From positions 1 through 64,000 of the forward strand of contig NZ_CP062983.1 in NCBI RefSeq assembly GCF_015500095.1: a stretch of 64,000 nucleotides of DNA. The letters run 5' to 3'. The translations under genes and the position numbers were made by a program. The notes beneath the pieces were generated by a model, which did not search any database, was not told the DNA's origin, and saw only the letters and a list, made by a program, of their open reading frames with translations. Source of the DNA: Phototrophicus methaneseepsis (GTDB lineage Bacteria > Chloroflexota > Anaerolineae > Aggregatilineales > Phototrophicaceae). Below, piece after piece: positions 15,937 through 24,732 of this stretch (positions within the stretch are counted from its first letter, which is position 1; the number at the start of each line of letters is the position of its first letter).

Positions 15937-16255
15937 TTAAAAACTCCTATGACAATAAAAGGGCCAACCAACACCCGGTTTCTTTAGTATGGCGGGGCTG
16001 ATTGGTCTAAGTTGACTGATCTAAGTTGCATCACGAGATTCTGTTAACATTTGCCAAATCATAAGGCCGTAAACAAAGAGACTCGTCCCTACAAAAGACA
16101 TCTATACATCAGATGTGCATACAGCCTAGTTATGTTTATTAATAATGCGAGTATATCATGCCGAGTATACGAATAGTATTAATTTTGATTCCTGGCCCCA
16201 AGCCGATTACACTCGGCATGTTTTCCATATGCCAAAACACATCATCGGATACCCT
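15937..16255. other. 319-bp divergent intergenic region
   Basis: Between the phosphatase-like and HAD genes. It has a short near-direct repeat, TCTAAGTTG, around 16000-16028, and the spaced inverted repeat at 16158-16219. No gene is seen. An upstream in-frame start at 16145 is considered too early for the HAD protein. Confidence 0.5.
16158..16219. repeat. Spaced perfect 9-bp inverted repeat upstream of HAD gene
   Basis: ATGCCGAGT (16158-16166) and ACTCGGCAT (16211-16219) separated by 44 bp. It ends 36 bp before the HAD start, so it could form a leader stem or a regulator site. Confidence 0.45.
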
Positions 16256-17059
16256 ATGTCGACACCTGAAAACGCGATTGAAACGATTATTTTCTTCGAT
16301 ATTGATGCCACGTTGGTAGAAAATCGCTTTAGTACCCGCGTCATGGCGGATATTCTGCAAGAGATTGCTGATGCAAGCGGCCAACCGCGCGATGCCTTAG
16401 GGCGCGCCCTCGTCGCAGAAAATCAACGCCGCCAGCTCGAAACGCCTGACGACCCGCTGACGATGGATTGGGGCGATATTGCGCTTACAGTGGCACAGCA
16501 ATACGGCGTCAGCCTCTCCCAAAGCCTGGACGCCCTATGGGAAGCGTATGCCAATGTGGATGAAGTTGACTTGCTGGATGACAGCCCGGCAGTTGTGGCA
16601 AGCTTAAAAGCGCCCCATCGCCAATTAGTGATTGCGACTAAGGGGCTGAGCAAATATCAATATCCGGTCCTACGGGTCAGTGGCTTGCTGGATTTGTTCG
16701 ACGGCATCCTGGCACCAGATATTGCGGGATTGCATAAAGCATCCCCTGGCTACCACAACAGCTATACGCGTACCGCTCCTGATGCGCTGATCGTCCAGGT
16801 AGGCGACCATTACGAAGATGACGTCATGGCCCCGAAGCGCAACGGCTTCGTCAGCATCTTACGCGCCCCGATTGAAGAACTAGCCGTCCATGATGCTTTT
16901 GAGCGTCCGCAGTACTTCCCGGCTTATGCAGATCGGCTGCATACATACCCGAAAGAGGGCACAAACGTCCTACCAGATGCTATCGTGCTCAGCCTGCAAG
17001 AAGTACCCGCCCTCATCAACCAGCTAGAAGCTGAGAAAGGGATCCCCAAAAATGGGTGA
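16256..17059 (+). CDS. HAD-superfamily hydrolase
   Basis: About 267 residues. The start at 16256 gives MSTPENAIETIIFFDIDAT, placing motif I (FFDIDATLV, D-x-D) near the N-terminus. Other motifs follow: motif II VIATKG (Thr), the Lys of motif III in GLHKASPG and motif IV VGDHYEDDV. A helical cap lies between motifs I and II, as in phosphoglycolate-phosphatase-type enzymes. A longer start at 16145 would add 37 residues overlapping an inverted repeat and is disfavoured. Its stop overlaps the start of the GH16-like gene by 8 bases, suggesting one transcript. Substrate unknown. Confidence 0.84.
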   Translation: MSTPENAIETIIFFDIDATLVENRFSTRVMADILQEIADASGQPRDALGRALVAENQRRQLETPDDPLTMDWGDIALTVAQQYGVSLSQSLDALWEAYANVDEVDLLDDSPAVVASLKAPHRQLVIATKGLSKYQYPVLRVSGLLDLFDGILAPDIAGLHKASPGYHNSYTRTAPDALIVQVGDHYEDDVMAPKRNGFVSILRAPIEELAVHDAFERPQYFPAYADRLHTYPKEGTNVLPDAIVLSLQEVPALINQLEAEKGIPKNG

Positions 17060-17852
17060 CTTCCCACGCAATCCCCTTGTCAAACCCGGTTACGACCTGG
17101 TTTTTGAAGACGACTTCGATCAGGGCGTGCTTGACCTGGAAAAGTGGATTCCTGCTTATTTGCCGCAGTGGAGCACTCGTGAACAATCCAGGCCGCGCTA
17201 TACAGTCGCAGAGAGTGTCCTCGTCTTACAGATCGAAGCTGACCAGATGCCCTGGTGCCCGGAATACGATGGCAACATCCGGTGCAGTTCCATACAAACC
17301 GGCCTCTATGCGGGGCCTGTCGGCAGTCCGCTGGGCCAGCATCATTTTAAAGAGGGCTTGGTTGTACGCGAGGCACAGCCTACACAACGCACCTTCACAC
17401 CGCAGTACGGCTATTTTGAGGCGCGCGTCAAAGCCGACAACCGACCTGGCAGCTTGTCAACGATCTGGATGATTGGCTTTGAAGATGTGCCGGAGCATTC
17501 TGGGGAGATTGCAATGTTCGAGCTATTTGGCGATCCCATGAGCGCGACCACCGCAGAAATACGCTACGGCGTACATCCCTGGGGCGACGAGACGCTAGAA
17601 GATGATTATTTTCATGAGACATTATCAATCAACGCGGCGGATTATCATATCTATGCGGTTGAGTGGACACCGACACATATTGATTTTTACGTCGATAACG
17701 TCAAACAGCGGACGGTTGAGCAAGCCGTCGCCTACCCCATGCAGTTTATGATCGGCGTGTATGATCTGACGGGCACAGAGCGCCCACAGGAGCCACCTCG
17801 TCAGTTCCACATGGATTATTTCAGGGGATACCAGCCAGTCGACGGCTATTAA
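17052..17852 (+). CDS. GH16-like beta-jelly-roll protein, catalytic core altered
   Basis: A 266-residue protein with the laminarinase/endoglucanase GH16 layout: LVFEDDFD at the start, YTVAESVLVLQIE, YGYFEARVKA, and WMIGFE before the active site. Family members carry E-x-D-x-x-E at the active strand. Here it reads EIAMFE (152-157), so both Glu are present but the middle Asp is Ala154. Then follow YHIYAVEWTPTHIDFYVD and the final family strand FHMDYFRGY. It has no signal peptide, so it may act in the cytoplasm or may not be an exported glucanase at all. Activity on beta-glucans is uncertain. It overlaps the HAD gene by 8 bases. Confidence 0.7.
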   Translation: MGDFPRNPLVKPGYDLVFEDDFDQGVLDLEKWIPAYLPQWSTREQSRPRYTVAESVLVLQIEADQMPWCPEYDGNIRCSSIQTGLYAGPVGSPLGQHHFKEGLVVREAQPTQRTFTPQYGYFEARVKADNRPGSLSTIWMIGFEDVPEHSGEIAMFELFGDPMSATTAEIRYGVHPWGDETLEDDYFHETLSINAADYHIYAVEWTPTHIDFYVDNVKQRTVEQAVAYPMQFMIGVYDLTGTERPQEPPRQFHMDYFRGYQPVDGY

Positions 17853-17853
17853 A

Positions 17854-18792
17854 TTAAGCCGCCGACTGTTGAAGAAAACCAACGATACGTTCGATGACCT
17901 GATCATCGGCGACGATACGATGATGCCCCAGGCCGCTGGTAATATCGCACTCGGAAAGAGGCCACGCTGCCGCAGTCCGCATACTACTGGATATATGAAT
18001 GATGGGATCCGCTTTGTCGTGAATAATCAGGCCGGGGATGTGCAGAGAGCGTGCCGCTTGCGTCATATTACAATCAATAAGCCGCTTCCACATCCGCGCC
18101 TGGATCGCACCGCGCAGGTCCATGCGTTGATGGCTGTCGAGGTCAATCAAATCAGAGAAGACATCGACATGCTCAACGATGTTCCACATCGGCGCGACGA
18201 AAGCCACGCCCTGCACCTGGCGATGCAAATCTGCGTCTTGCGCCAACACTAAAGAAGTCGCCGCCGCGCCAAATGAGTGCGCTGCGATATGGGTCACGTT
18301 GTGCTGCTCGACAGCTGCCCGCACGGCATCACCAAAATCGACCATATCGGTTTCCTGTGCAGGCGATTCGCCATGACCGGGGCCATCAAAGGCCACCACA
18401 CTAAAACCCGCGTCCAGCAGCGGCTCAACCAGCGGCAGCATCCACCCCAGGTGGCTTTCCCAGCCATGAACGAGCAGCACGGTCTTTTGGCCGCCCTGCC
18501 AACGATAGCCTGTAAGCCGACGCAGCCCATGGTAAACCGCGATTTTCTGCGCGCCCTGGGGCAGCACATAATTGACTTTGCGGCGACGTGGACGACGAAA
18601 ATAATGTGCTGCCACGCTTGAAGCCATCGCAGGCGAGGCTGACCAGAGCGTCTTAAGCCCGGTCGCCATCACACGCTGGGAAAAGCTCAGGCGAAACCCC
18701 TTAAGCTTGCCCTCTCGCCTGTGCTGGTTAATAGGCATTGTTGAATATAGTCGCCGTGAAGCGGCTTTAGCAGGTGAACCGAACGAACTCAT
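17854..18792 (-). CDS. Alpha/beta hydrolase
   Basis: About 312 residues with the alpha/beta-hydrolase core: oxyanion-side HG motif VLLVHGWESH, DGPGHGES, nucleophile elbow AHSFGA (Ser as nucleophile), Asp in IIHDKADPIIH and His in GLGHHRIV. A basic N-terminal region (RRPRRRK) precedes the core, without a signal peptide. The start at 18792 is preferred over an upstream Met because a weak AGG lies ahead of it and the extra residues add nothing familiar. It is convergent with the GH16-like gene, whose stop is 1 base away. Substrate not predictable. Confidence 0.83.
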   Translation of the reverse strand: MSSFGSPAKAASRRLYSTMPINQHRREGKLKGFRLSFSQRVMATGLKTLWSASPAMASSVAAHYFRRPRRRKVNYVLPQGAQKIAVYHGLRRLTGYRWQGGQKTVLLVHGWESHLGWMLPLVEPLLDAGFSVVAFDGPGHGESPAQETDMVDFGDAVRAAVEQHNVTHIAAHSFGAAATSLVLAQDADLHRQVQGVAFVAPMWNIVEHVDVFSDLIDLDSHQRMDLRGAIQARMWKRLIDCNMTQAARSLHIPGLIIHDKADPIIHISSSMRTAAAWPLSECDITSGLGHHRIVADDQVIERIVGFLQQSAA

Positions 18793-18996
18793 GTTGTAGC
18801 AACCTATCGTCTGTTTGTGAGCTGATATATCGTCAGTGTGCGAGCCGTCTTCTCTCGAAACCACAGGCCAGCACCCCTAACCCTGGACGACGATACAGGA
18901 AAGCATGCTCAAAATGGAACAGACTATAAAAATGTGTTTGCGATCTTTTACAGGTGTTTATAATTAGCACTCAACCTGTGAGCACTCGACCTGTGG

Positions 18997-19548
18997 TTAT
19001 GCTTGCGGGTGCTGTCGCAGCCACATAGCCTTAAGCGCATAGATTTCGCCCATGTGCCGGATGTTATCGACAATAGCCATCTGAATGACGTTGTATTGGG
19101 TCAAACGGCCTTCAAAGCCAGCCGCTGGCGTATGCAGCTCGTCGATAGGCGTATTTTCGATGTAGGCGTGGGCACAATCATAGATATCATCCAGGTAGCC
19201 AAGTAATGTATCGGCGGACATCGGCGGGATAGCGGCGACTTCTTCCAGCGTGTAATCATTCACGGATCCCCAGCCATCACGGCCTATCCCACGCGGGTCA
19301 TAGCCTGTTTTTTCGGCCCAGCCGCTTTGCAACCAGGTTTCGCTCTCTGCTAACTGCCCCTGGATCATCCGAACCAGGAAGACATCCATCAAGCGCCCCA
19401 TATGCCATGCTGTGACCGCGATGCTGTTGGCCTCACCATCTGGCGACCAGTACAGGCTGCCCTCCGGCAGGCCCTCCATAAAACGCTTCATGCGCCGACG
19501 TGTATCTTCCAGCAAATCAATCAGAACATCGTTGGCTGTCGTAATCAT
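18997..19548 (-). CDS. DinB-superfamily protein
   Basis: A 183-residue four-helix bundle of the DinB/YfiT-type fold, many of which bind a divalent metal through three His. His residues appear in VTAWHMGRLMDV and in the final helical part (NIRHMGEIYALKAMW). The start (MITTANDVLIDLLEDTRRRM...) and W-S-P-D-G-E-A-N-S-I-A segment are typical for the family. It follows other minus-strand genes without overlap. Possible roles include mycothiol- or bacillithiol-type transferases, but nothing in the context supports a specific choice. Confidence 0.74.
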   Translation of the reverse strand: MITTANDVLIDLLEDTRRRMKRFMEGLPEGSLYWSPDGEANSIAVTAWHMGRLMDVFLVRMIQGQLAESETWLQSGWAEKTGYDPRGIGRDGWGSVNDYTLEEVAAIPPMSADTLLGYLDDIYDCAHAYIENTPIDELHTPAAGFEGRLTQYNVIQMAIVDNIRHMGEIYALKAMWLRQHPQA

Positions 19549-19609
19549 GACATACTCCTAAACAGAGCAAATCTGAATAAACGAATATGAGTCAAGCAGC
19601 GCTAACTGG

Positions 19610-22159
19610 CTAGCGCACGCTAATCATACTGCCGCTGTTGGTCTTCTCTACGATGACGTGGACCGGGAAGGCATCGCGCAATTCGTCAATATGCGTGATC
19701 ACCAGCACGAGGTCAAAATCATCCTGAATGGCTGTAATCGCTTCCACGAGCTTATTACGGCCCTGGTCATCTTGCGTGCCGAAGCCTTCATCAATGAAGA
19801 GCGTGCGCAGATGTGCCCCTGCACGACGTGCCAACATCTTACTGAGCGCCACGCGAATGGCGAAGTTAATGCGGAATGCCTCGCCGCCACTGTACATCTC
19901 ATAGGGGCGCGTGCCGAGTTCATCCGCAATTTCAATTTCCAGCGTTTCGCGCTGGCTGCCATCAACATTGGTCGTCAAGGTAGAGAGCCGCAGATGCATG
20001 CGGCCATCGGTCATGCGGCCCAGTAACTCATTAGCGGCTGTTTCCAGCTCAGGGATGGCCGCTTCAATGATCATCGTCGGCACGCCATTTTTACCGAAAG
20101 CGTATTCCAGTTCTTTATAGAGCGCCTGCTGCTGCTCGGCCTGCTCGCGCTGTTCTTCTATCGTCGCCCGGCGTGCGCGCAGTTGTTCCAGAGCGGCCAA
20201 TTGTTGATTGGCAGAGCCGAGCTTGCCACTGGCAGCGTTAAACAGCGCTCGCTGCTTGAGCACTTCTTCCCGCCGCTGGTTCTTGACGGCCACCTGAACA
20301 GAGAGCGCTTTGATTTCCTCATCCAGCCGCTTGAGGTCAGCGTCTTCGTCTGCGATGGCCTTCTCTAGCTGCTCCTGCCGTGCCAGCAGGTTATCGAGCG
20401 CGGTTTGCTCTGTTGGCAGGGCACTACGAGCGACCTGTAATTGCAAATGCTGCTGTTCATAGCTGCTGAACTCGGCCCGCTGCGTGCTGACGGCTTCATA
20501 TTCGTCCGTGTCATAGCCGATTGTGTTGCGCTCTTCGTCAAGCTGTTGGAGCTGTATACGCAAATCATGACCATAATCGCCTTCGGCCAGGGCCTTCTGT
20601 ACGATATCCAGCTCTGCCTGAGATTTTGTCAGGCGCACCTGCGCATCCTGCGCCTGGGTTGCCTGAGCTTGCAGCGTCCCGGCCTGCTGGCGTAAACGTG
20701 GCAAAACCGCGATCTTATCGCCCAGGGCCTGTATTTGCGCGTCGTGGTCTTTCACCTCATCGCCAATCGACTGAATGCGCTGGTTGGCTTCTTTATACTG
20801 CTCGCGCATGGTATCGCGGTCTGTGGTTAACTCATCAAGCACCTGTTCGCGGTGCACTTCATCTAATGGTTGGCCGCACAGCGGGCAAACGTCGCTGTCA
20901 CTGGTCCCTAAGCGGTCAATACGCTCATTGAGCTTTTTACCTTCGTTCGCCAGCGTCTTCAACATGCTCTTAAGGCCAGAATCATCTTGCTTGAGCTGGC
21001 TAATCGTCTCGCTGAGGGCTTCTCGCTGCTTCTCAAAACCTTCCATCTCAGCGATCTGGGCTTGTACATCGGCTAATTCCGTCTCATAAGCCCCGTTAAT
21101 CTGCCCTTTGAGCACAGCAATCGTGCCTTCAAGCTCGCTCTGCTGGTTTTCAAGCGCGGCCTGAGCATCGCGCAGTTGCTTTTCCAGGTTGCCATAACGC
21201 GCGTTGACGTCGGTCAGTTGGCTGAGCTTCTTACCCAATTCAGATTCTCGGTCGCGGGCTTCTTGCAGCGCGGCATATCCAGCTTCGATCTGTTCCGCTG
21301 TGGCGATGATCGTCTCATATTGAGCAATCGCCTCTCGCCGCTGGGTCATTTGCGTTTTCACAGTGCCGAGGTCATTTTCGTGGGTTTGTTTACGATGCGC
21401 ATGGGTGGCGCGCTGGCTTTCCGCATTACGCAGGTTGCTATCAGCATCCGCCACTTCTGCGAGTAGGACCTCGGCTGCATTGAGCGCCTGCTCCGCTTGG
21501 GCATACGCTTCTTCCGCCTGCTGTTTCTCTCGCAGATATTGCGGCTCTTTCGCCAGTTCCGCCTGAATTTCTTGCAGGCGACCATCGAAGTTGCTCAATT
21601 CTGTGCGGATCGTCTTCAACTGCCGTTTGACGCGATCTTCATAGACGCGCCATGCATCCAGCCCCAGGATTTCGCCCAGGATGCGTTTGCGCTCTGCCGG
21701 ATTTTTGACGGTGAAGGCGTCTGCTTTGCCCTGCTGTAAAAAGGCACTATTGACGAAAGTTTCGTAATCCAGACGTAGAATGCTGTCGATTTTAGTCTGC
21801 GTCTGGCGCATATTCGGCTCATTCATCGTGAGCAGATCGCCATTTTGCTGCACAACGAACAAATCGAGCGTCCCTACACCGCGCTTGCCCGCCTTACGCT
21901 GGCGTACCACACGATACATCAGGCCTTCCTGCTCAAAATCGAGCTGCACGTACATATCGCCCTGGCCCAGATGCACCAGATCATCATCGCGCTTGGCACG
22001 TGCACGGCCCCATAAAGCCCAGGTAATCGCATCCAACAGCGAGGACTTCCCCGCGCCATTTTCCCCCACCAGGCAAGCCAGATGGATGCCTTCAAAATAG
22101 AGTGCATCCGGCGAGCGATATGCTAGGAAATTCTTCAATTCCAGACGAACAGGAATCAT
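19610..22159 (-). CDS. sbcC: SbcC/Rad50-type exonuclease ATPase subunit
   Basis: An 849-residue SMC-like ATPase. Walker A is GENGAGKSS (32-40), preceded by FLAYRSPDALYFEGI. Long coiled coils meet at a zinc hook CPLC (about 425-428), and Walker B LFIDEGF with the downstream D-loop (GTQDDQGR) and VLVITHIDEL lie at about 787-825. The start was set at 22159 (MIPVRLELKNF), where family homology begins; a longer frame to 22264 would add 35 unrelated residues. SbcC pairs with the nuclease SbcD, which is not beside it in this window. It probably acts in double-strand-break processing. Confidence 0.9.
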   Translation of the reverse strand: MIPVRLELKNFLAYRSPDALYFEGIHLACLVGENGAGKSSLLDAITWALWGRARAKRDDDLVHLGQGDMYVQLDFEQEGLMYRVVRQRKAGKRGVGTLDLFVVQQNGDLLTMNEPNMRQTQTKIDSILRLDYETFVNSAFLQQGKADAFTVKNPAERKRILGEILGLDAWRVYEDRVKRQLKTIRTELSNFDGRLQEIQAELAKEPQYLREKQQAEEAYAQAEQALNAAEVLLAEVADADSNLRNAESQRATHAHRKQTHENDLGTVKTQMTQRREAIAQYETIIATAEQIEAGYAALQEARDRESELGKKLSQLTDVNARYGNLEKQLRDAQAALENQQSELEGTIAVLKGQINGAYETELADVQAQIAEMEGFEKQREALSETISQLKQDDSGLKSMLKTLANEGKKLNERIDRLGTSDSDVCPLCGQPLDEVHREQVLDELTTDRDTMREQYKEANQRIQSIGDEVKDHDAQIQALGDKIAVLPRLRQQAGTLQAQATQAQDAQVRLTKSQAELDIVQKALAEGDYGHDLRIQLQQLDEERNTIGYDTDEYEAVSTQRAEFSSYEQQHLQLQVARSALPTEQTALDNLLARQEQLEKAIADEDADLKRLDEEIKALSVQVAVKNQRREEVLKQRALFNAASGKLGSANQQLAALEQLRARRATIEEQREQAEQQQALYKELEYAFGKNGVPTMIIEAAIPELETAANELLGRMTDGRMHLRLSTLTTNVDGSQRETLEIEIADELGTRPYEMYSGGEAFRINFAIRVALSKMLARRAGAHLRTLFIDEGFGTQDDQGRNKLVEAITAIQDDFDLVLVITHIDELRDAFPVHVIVEKTNSGSMISVR

Positions 22160-22292
22160 AAAAAAGTGGCTCTCAAAAGCTTGAATTTTGTCATTATAGA
22201 ACAAGTGTGAGTCTAACGTCAGTGAGGGCACGTGTCTAGTTGGGAGTTCGGCGCAAAACAACATTGTGTTGTTAGAATCCCACTTCAGGACA

Positions 22293-22316
22293 ATAAAAAA
22301 GCCACCCGCAGGTGGC
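22293..22316 (-). terminator. Intrinsic terminator after P450 gene
   Basis: Minus strand: GGCCACC, loop TGC, GGGTGGC, then six T. It separates the P450 from sbcC. Confidence 0.9.
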
Positions 22317-22348
22317 CTTATAAGCGTCTCTATTCCTAGCGATTGGTG

Positions 22349-23587
22349 CTAGTCAACGGCGACGATGAAGTTGCGCAATTCATAACCCTTGGCAATTTCG
22401 CTGTAGGTAACGTCTGGCTCGCGCTCGATACGCAGGGTATCAATCGCCAGCAATTTACGCAGGAAAATATCGCTCTCCTGGATGGCAACAAACGCACCTG
22501 GGCAGCGATGCGGCCCATCGCCAAAGCTGAGCGCGAATTCAGCGACCTTTGGCTTACGTTCCGAAAGCGGGCGCATCGGGCAAACAGCGTTTGAATTTTC
22601 GCCAAAGACGCGCTCATCTGTATTGGAGACGCTGACGTGCAAATCCAACTTGCTGCCTTTGGGGATCGTCACTGTTTGGCCTTCCGTCTCAATGACGAGG
22701 TCTTCCGTCGCACGGCGTTGTAATTTACCGACGACAGGCTCCAGGCGGAGGATTTCGTGCAGGATCGCGTAGCGCTCTTCCTGGCTGCCAACGCGCATCC
22801 GCTGGGCAAGATGGGGGTTCTCCAGCAAATGCCAGAGCGCCACCGCAATGAACTCACGCGTTGTAACCATCCCCGCGACACCGTAAACGGTGCATTCTGT
22901 CAAAATCTCGAAAGCACTGTAATCACGATCAATGAGATAAGAAATCACGTCATTCTGTGGGTTCTTGCGGCGAGCACGGATCGCAGGCAAGACGTCCATC
23001 AGTAGGAATTGAAGGACATTCCATTGGCCCAGGAACATGGACTTCCATTTCGGGGCGTCTTCTGGCAAGTTGCCTGTTTCCAACATCGCATTCAGGCGAC
23101 CTTTAAAACCAGGCAGTACGCTGTTGGTCAGGCCGACGATCTGCGAAGCGACTTTAACGGCCATATCCATACTGAGATCGCTCAGATTCACACGACCGCG
23201 CTTCTTCAAGTTGCCAATGAGCTCATCCGCGAATTCGTCCATGAATTCACGATATTCACGGTCTGTGATGGACGGCGTGAAGAATTTATTCGTCTCGCGG
23301 CGCAGGCGGTTATGCTCAGGGCCATCAATATAGAGAATTGGCAGATTCTTGAGGACGCCGCCGGTGCTATTCACGAGGTCTTCTATACGGAAGCCACCCT
23401 GATAAGCCAAATCATTACGCAAGACCTGGCGCACTTCGTCATAGCCGTAGATATGCCAGATGCCGTCTTCCGTCTGGACAACAGGCTGTTCTGAGGTGCT
23501 GGTATCGAAACCCGTTTTACGCATATCACGGGCCGGGCATTTTTCTGTGGCTGTCGTCTCTTGAGCTTCTGGTGCGATGGTTGCCAT
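22349..23587 (-). CDS. Cytochrome P450
   Basis: About 413 residues with bacterial P450 hallmarks. The heme-binding loop FGDGPHRCPG carries the proximal Cys. The ExxR motif is EILR in ILHEILRLEP. The I-helix reads AGMVTTR, where the usual A-G-x-(D/E)-T-T has Val in the acidic position, while both Thr are kept. The start at 23587 (MATIAPE) has AAGGAA at a suitable distance; a Met 7 codons upstream lacks one. No ferredoxin or reductase gene adjoins. Substrate unknown. The missing acid may lower or alter oxygen activation. Confidence 0.9.
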   Translation of the reverse strand: MATIAPEAQETTATEKCPARDMRKTGFDTSTSEQPVVQTEDGIWHIYGYDEVRQVLRNDLAYQGGFRIEDLVNSTGGVLKNLPILYIDGPEHNRLRRETNKFFTPSITDREYREFMDEFADELIGNLKKRGRVNLSDLSMDMAVKVASQIVGLTNSVLPGFKGRLNAMLETGNLPEDAPKWKSMFLGQWNVLQFLLMDVLPAIRARRKNPQNDVISYLIDRDYSAFEILTECTVYGVAGMVTTREFIAVALWHLLENPHLAQRMRVGSQEERYAILHEILRLEPVVGKLQRRATEDLVIETEGQTVTIPKGSKLDLHVSVSNTDERVFGENSNAVCPMRPLSERKPKVAEFALSFGDGPHRCPGAFVAIQESDIFLRKLLAIDTLRIEREPDVTYSEIAKGYELRNFIVAVD

Positions 23588-23933
23588 ACGGACCGTTCCT
23601 TCTCTCATTGCAACGTGCTACTTGAACGTGCTACTTGAATGATGATGCAAACGCACCCACACGGCACCCCTGCACCTTTCATTTTTATTGGGAACTACGG
23701 GAACAAGTTGCTTGCCAACAACTTATTGAACAACCTGTTCGCTAATGTATTATTTCACAATTGTACATCAAAGACCATAGCTGTCGCATAAGAAAAGATG
23801 AGAATTAGCCAAAAGTTGTATCGAACGATAATAGACGTTTTACGGAGATTGACTGAGAAAAGGCAGCTTGCATGTATAGATTTAGCGCTCTTACGCTAGC
23901 ACACCCACGGATTAACAAGGGCCTATGCGCGGG
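23588..23933. other. 346-bp intergenic stretch with no recognised feature
   Basis: AT-rich region upstream of the P450 gene. It has some repeated words (ACTTGAACGTGCTACTTGAA near 23622) but no gene, clear promoter or RNA structure that can be supported. Confidence 0.45.
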
Positions 23934-24410
23934 TTAGTCGCCCAGGATGCGTTTGCGGCGCGTCATATGCTGGCGACGTTTGCGCTCAAAGGGGAGGAGT
24001 TCATCTTCATCGAGCGATTCTTCCTGCATGGCATAGTAACCTTTGCCAAGCGGGGCCACCACAAAGGCCGCCAGACGCTGTGCCGCCCACCCCAGGGCAA
24101 AGGCACCAATTGCCGCGATCAGGCCCATCTGAAATTCAGTCAGCCGCCCTTCTGGCACGATAGACTCCAACAGGAACGTTAGCCCCACGTTGCTTGCGGA
24201 TGCCACAAAAGCACCAACACTCATAGAAAGCAGGGTATTCTTCCAACTACTGGTCACACCCCAGAAGGCAGCCCCTGCCAGCGGAGCAATGATGAAGAAA
24301 AGCAACAGCCCGACGCTAAAGACGAGCATCACCTGTAGGCCCATATTGTTCATATCCAGGCCCAGGGCGTTGTTGACAACCTCAAGAGCAGATTCATTCA
24401 CCGGCATCAT
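23934..24410 (-). CDS. Four-helix-type membrane protein of unknown function
   Basis: A 158-residue protein with hydrophobic segments at about 25-48, 58-82 and 93-112, and a cytoplasm-facing, highly charged tail (DEDELLPFERKRRQH...RRKR). The opening part is a soluble amphipathic helix. No family was recognised. The basic C-terminal tail could interact with nucleic acid or membrane. It stands alone, with long spacers on both sides. Confidence 0.55.
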   Translation of the reverse strand: MMPVNESALEVVNNALGLDMNNMGLQVMLVFSVGLLLFFIIAPLAGAAFWGVTSSWKNTLLSMSVGAFVASASNVGLTFLLESIVPEGRLTEFQMGLIAAIGAFALGWAAQRLAAFVVAPLGKGYYAMQEESLDEDELLPFERKRRQHMTRRKRILGD

Positions 24411-24732
24411 CCCCCGGCTTTTCTATACTAAGTTAAGCATACTCATCGAGCGCTAAGTGCATTATATGCCAATTTTGACGCAGCCTGACTATAGTATGAA
24501 GAAGTGTTGCCAGCGCAGCCATCAGGGTTAGCACGGAATATGGTCATATATTACGCAGGCCATCCCCTATAAATGGCTTTCTTGTCTATCGCTTTGCGGG
24601 ACAAGAGATTGCTCGTTGTTAAGGGGATTCGTGGTTAAGGGTATTGTTTTAAGGACAATGCGCTTAATCGCGCCGCCTTGTCCGGCTTGTGCTCATCACG
24701 CACTGTAAATCAATTCGATAGGAGTGCACATT
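24411..24732. other. 322-bp region upstream of gap
   Basis: Contains a run of short GTTAAGGG-like repeats (around 24615-24645), then the ribosome binding site TAGGAG 8 bases before the gap ATG at 24733. No gene or clear -35/-10 pair could be supported. Confidence 0.4.

Noticed and set aside
18277-18621. Plus-strand frames opposite the alpha/beta hydrolase
   Set aside because: The minus-strand frame has the full catalytic motif set; these are shadows.
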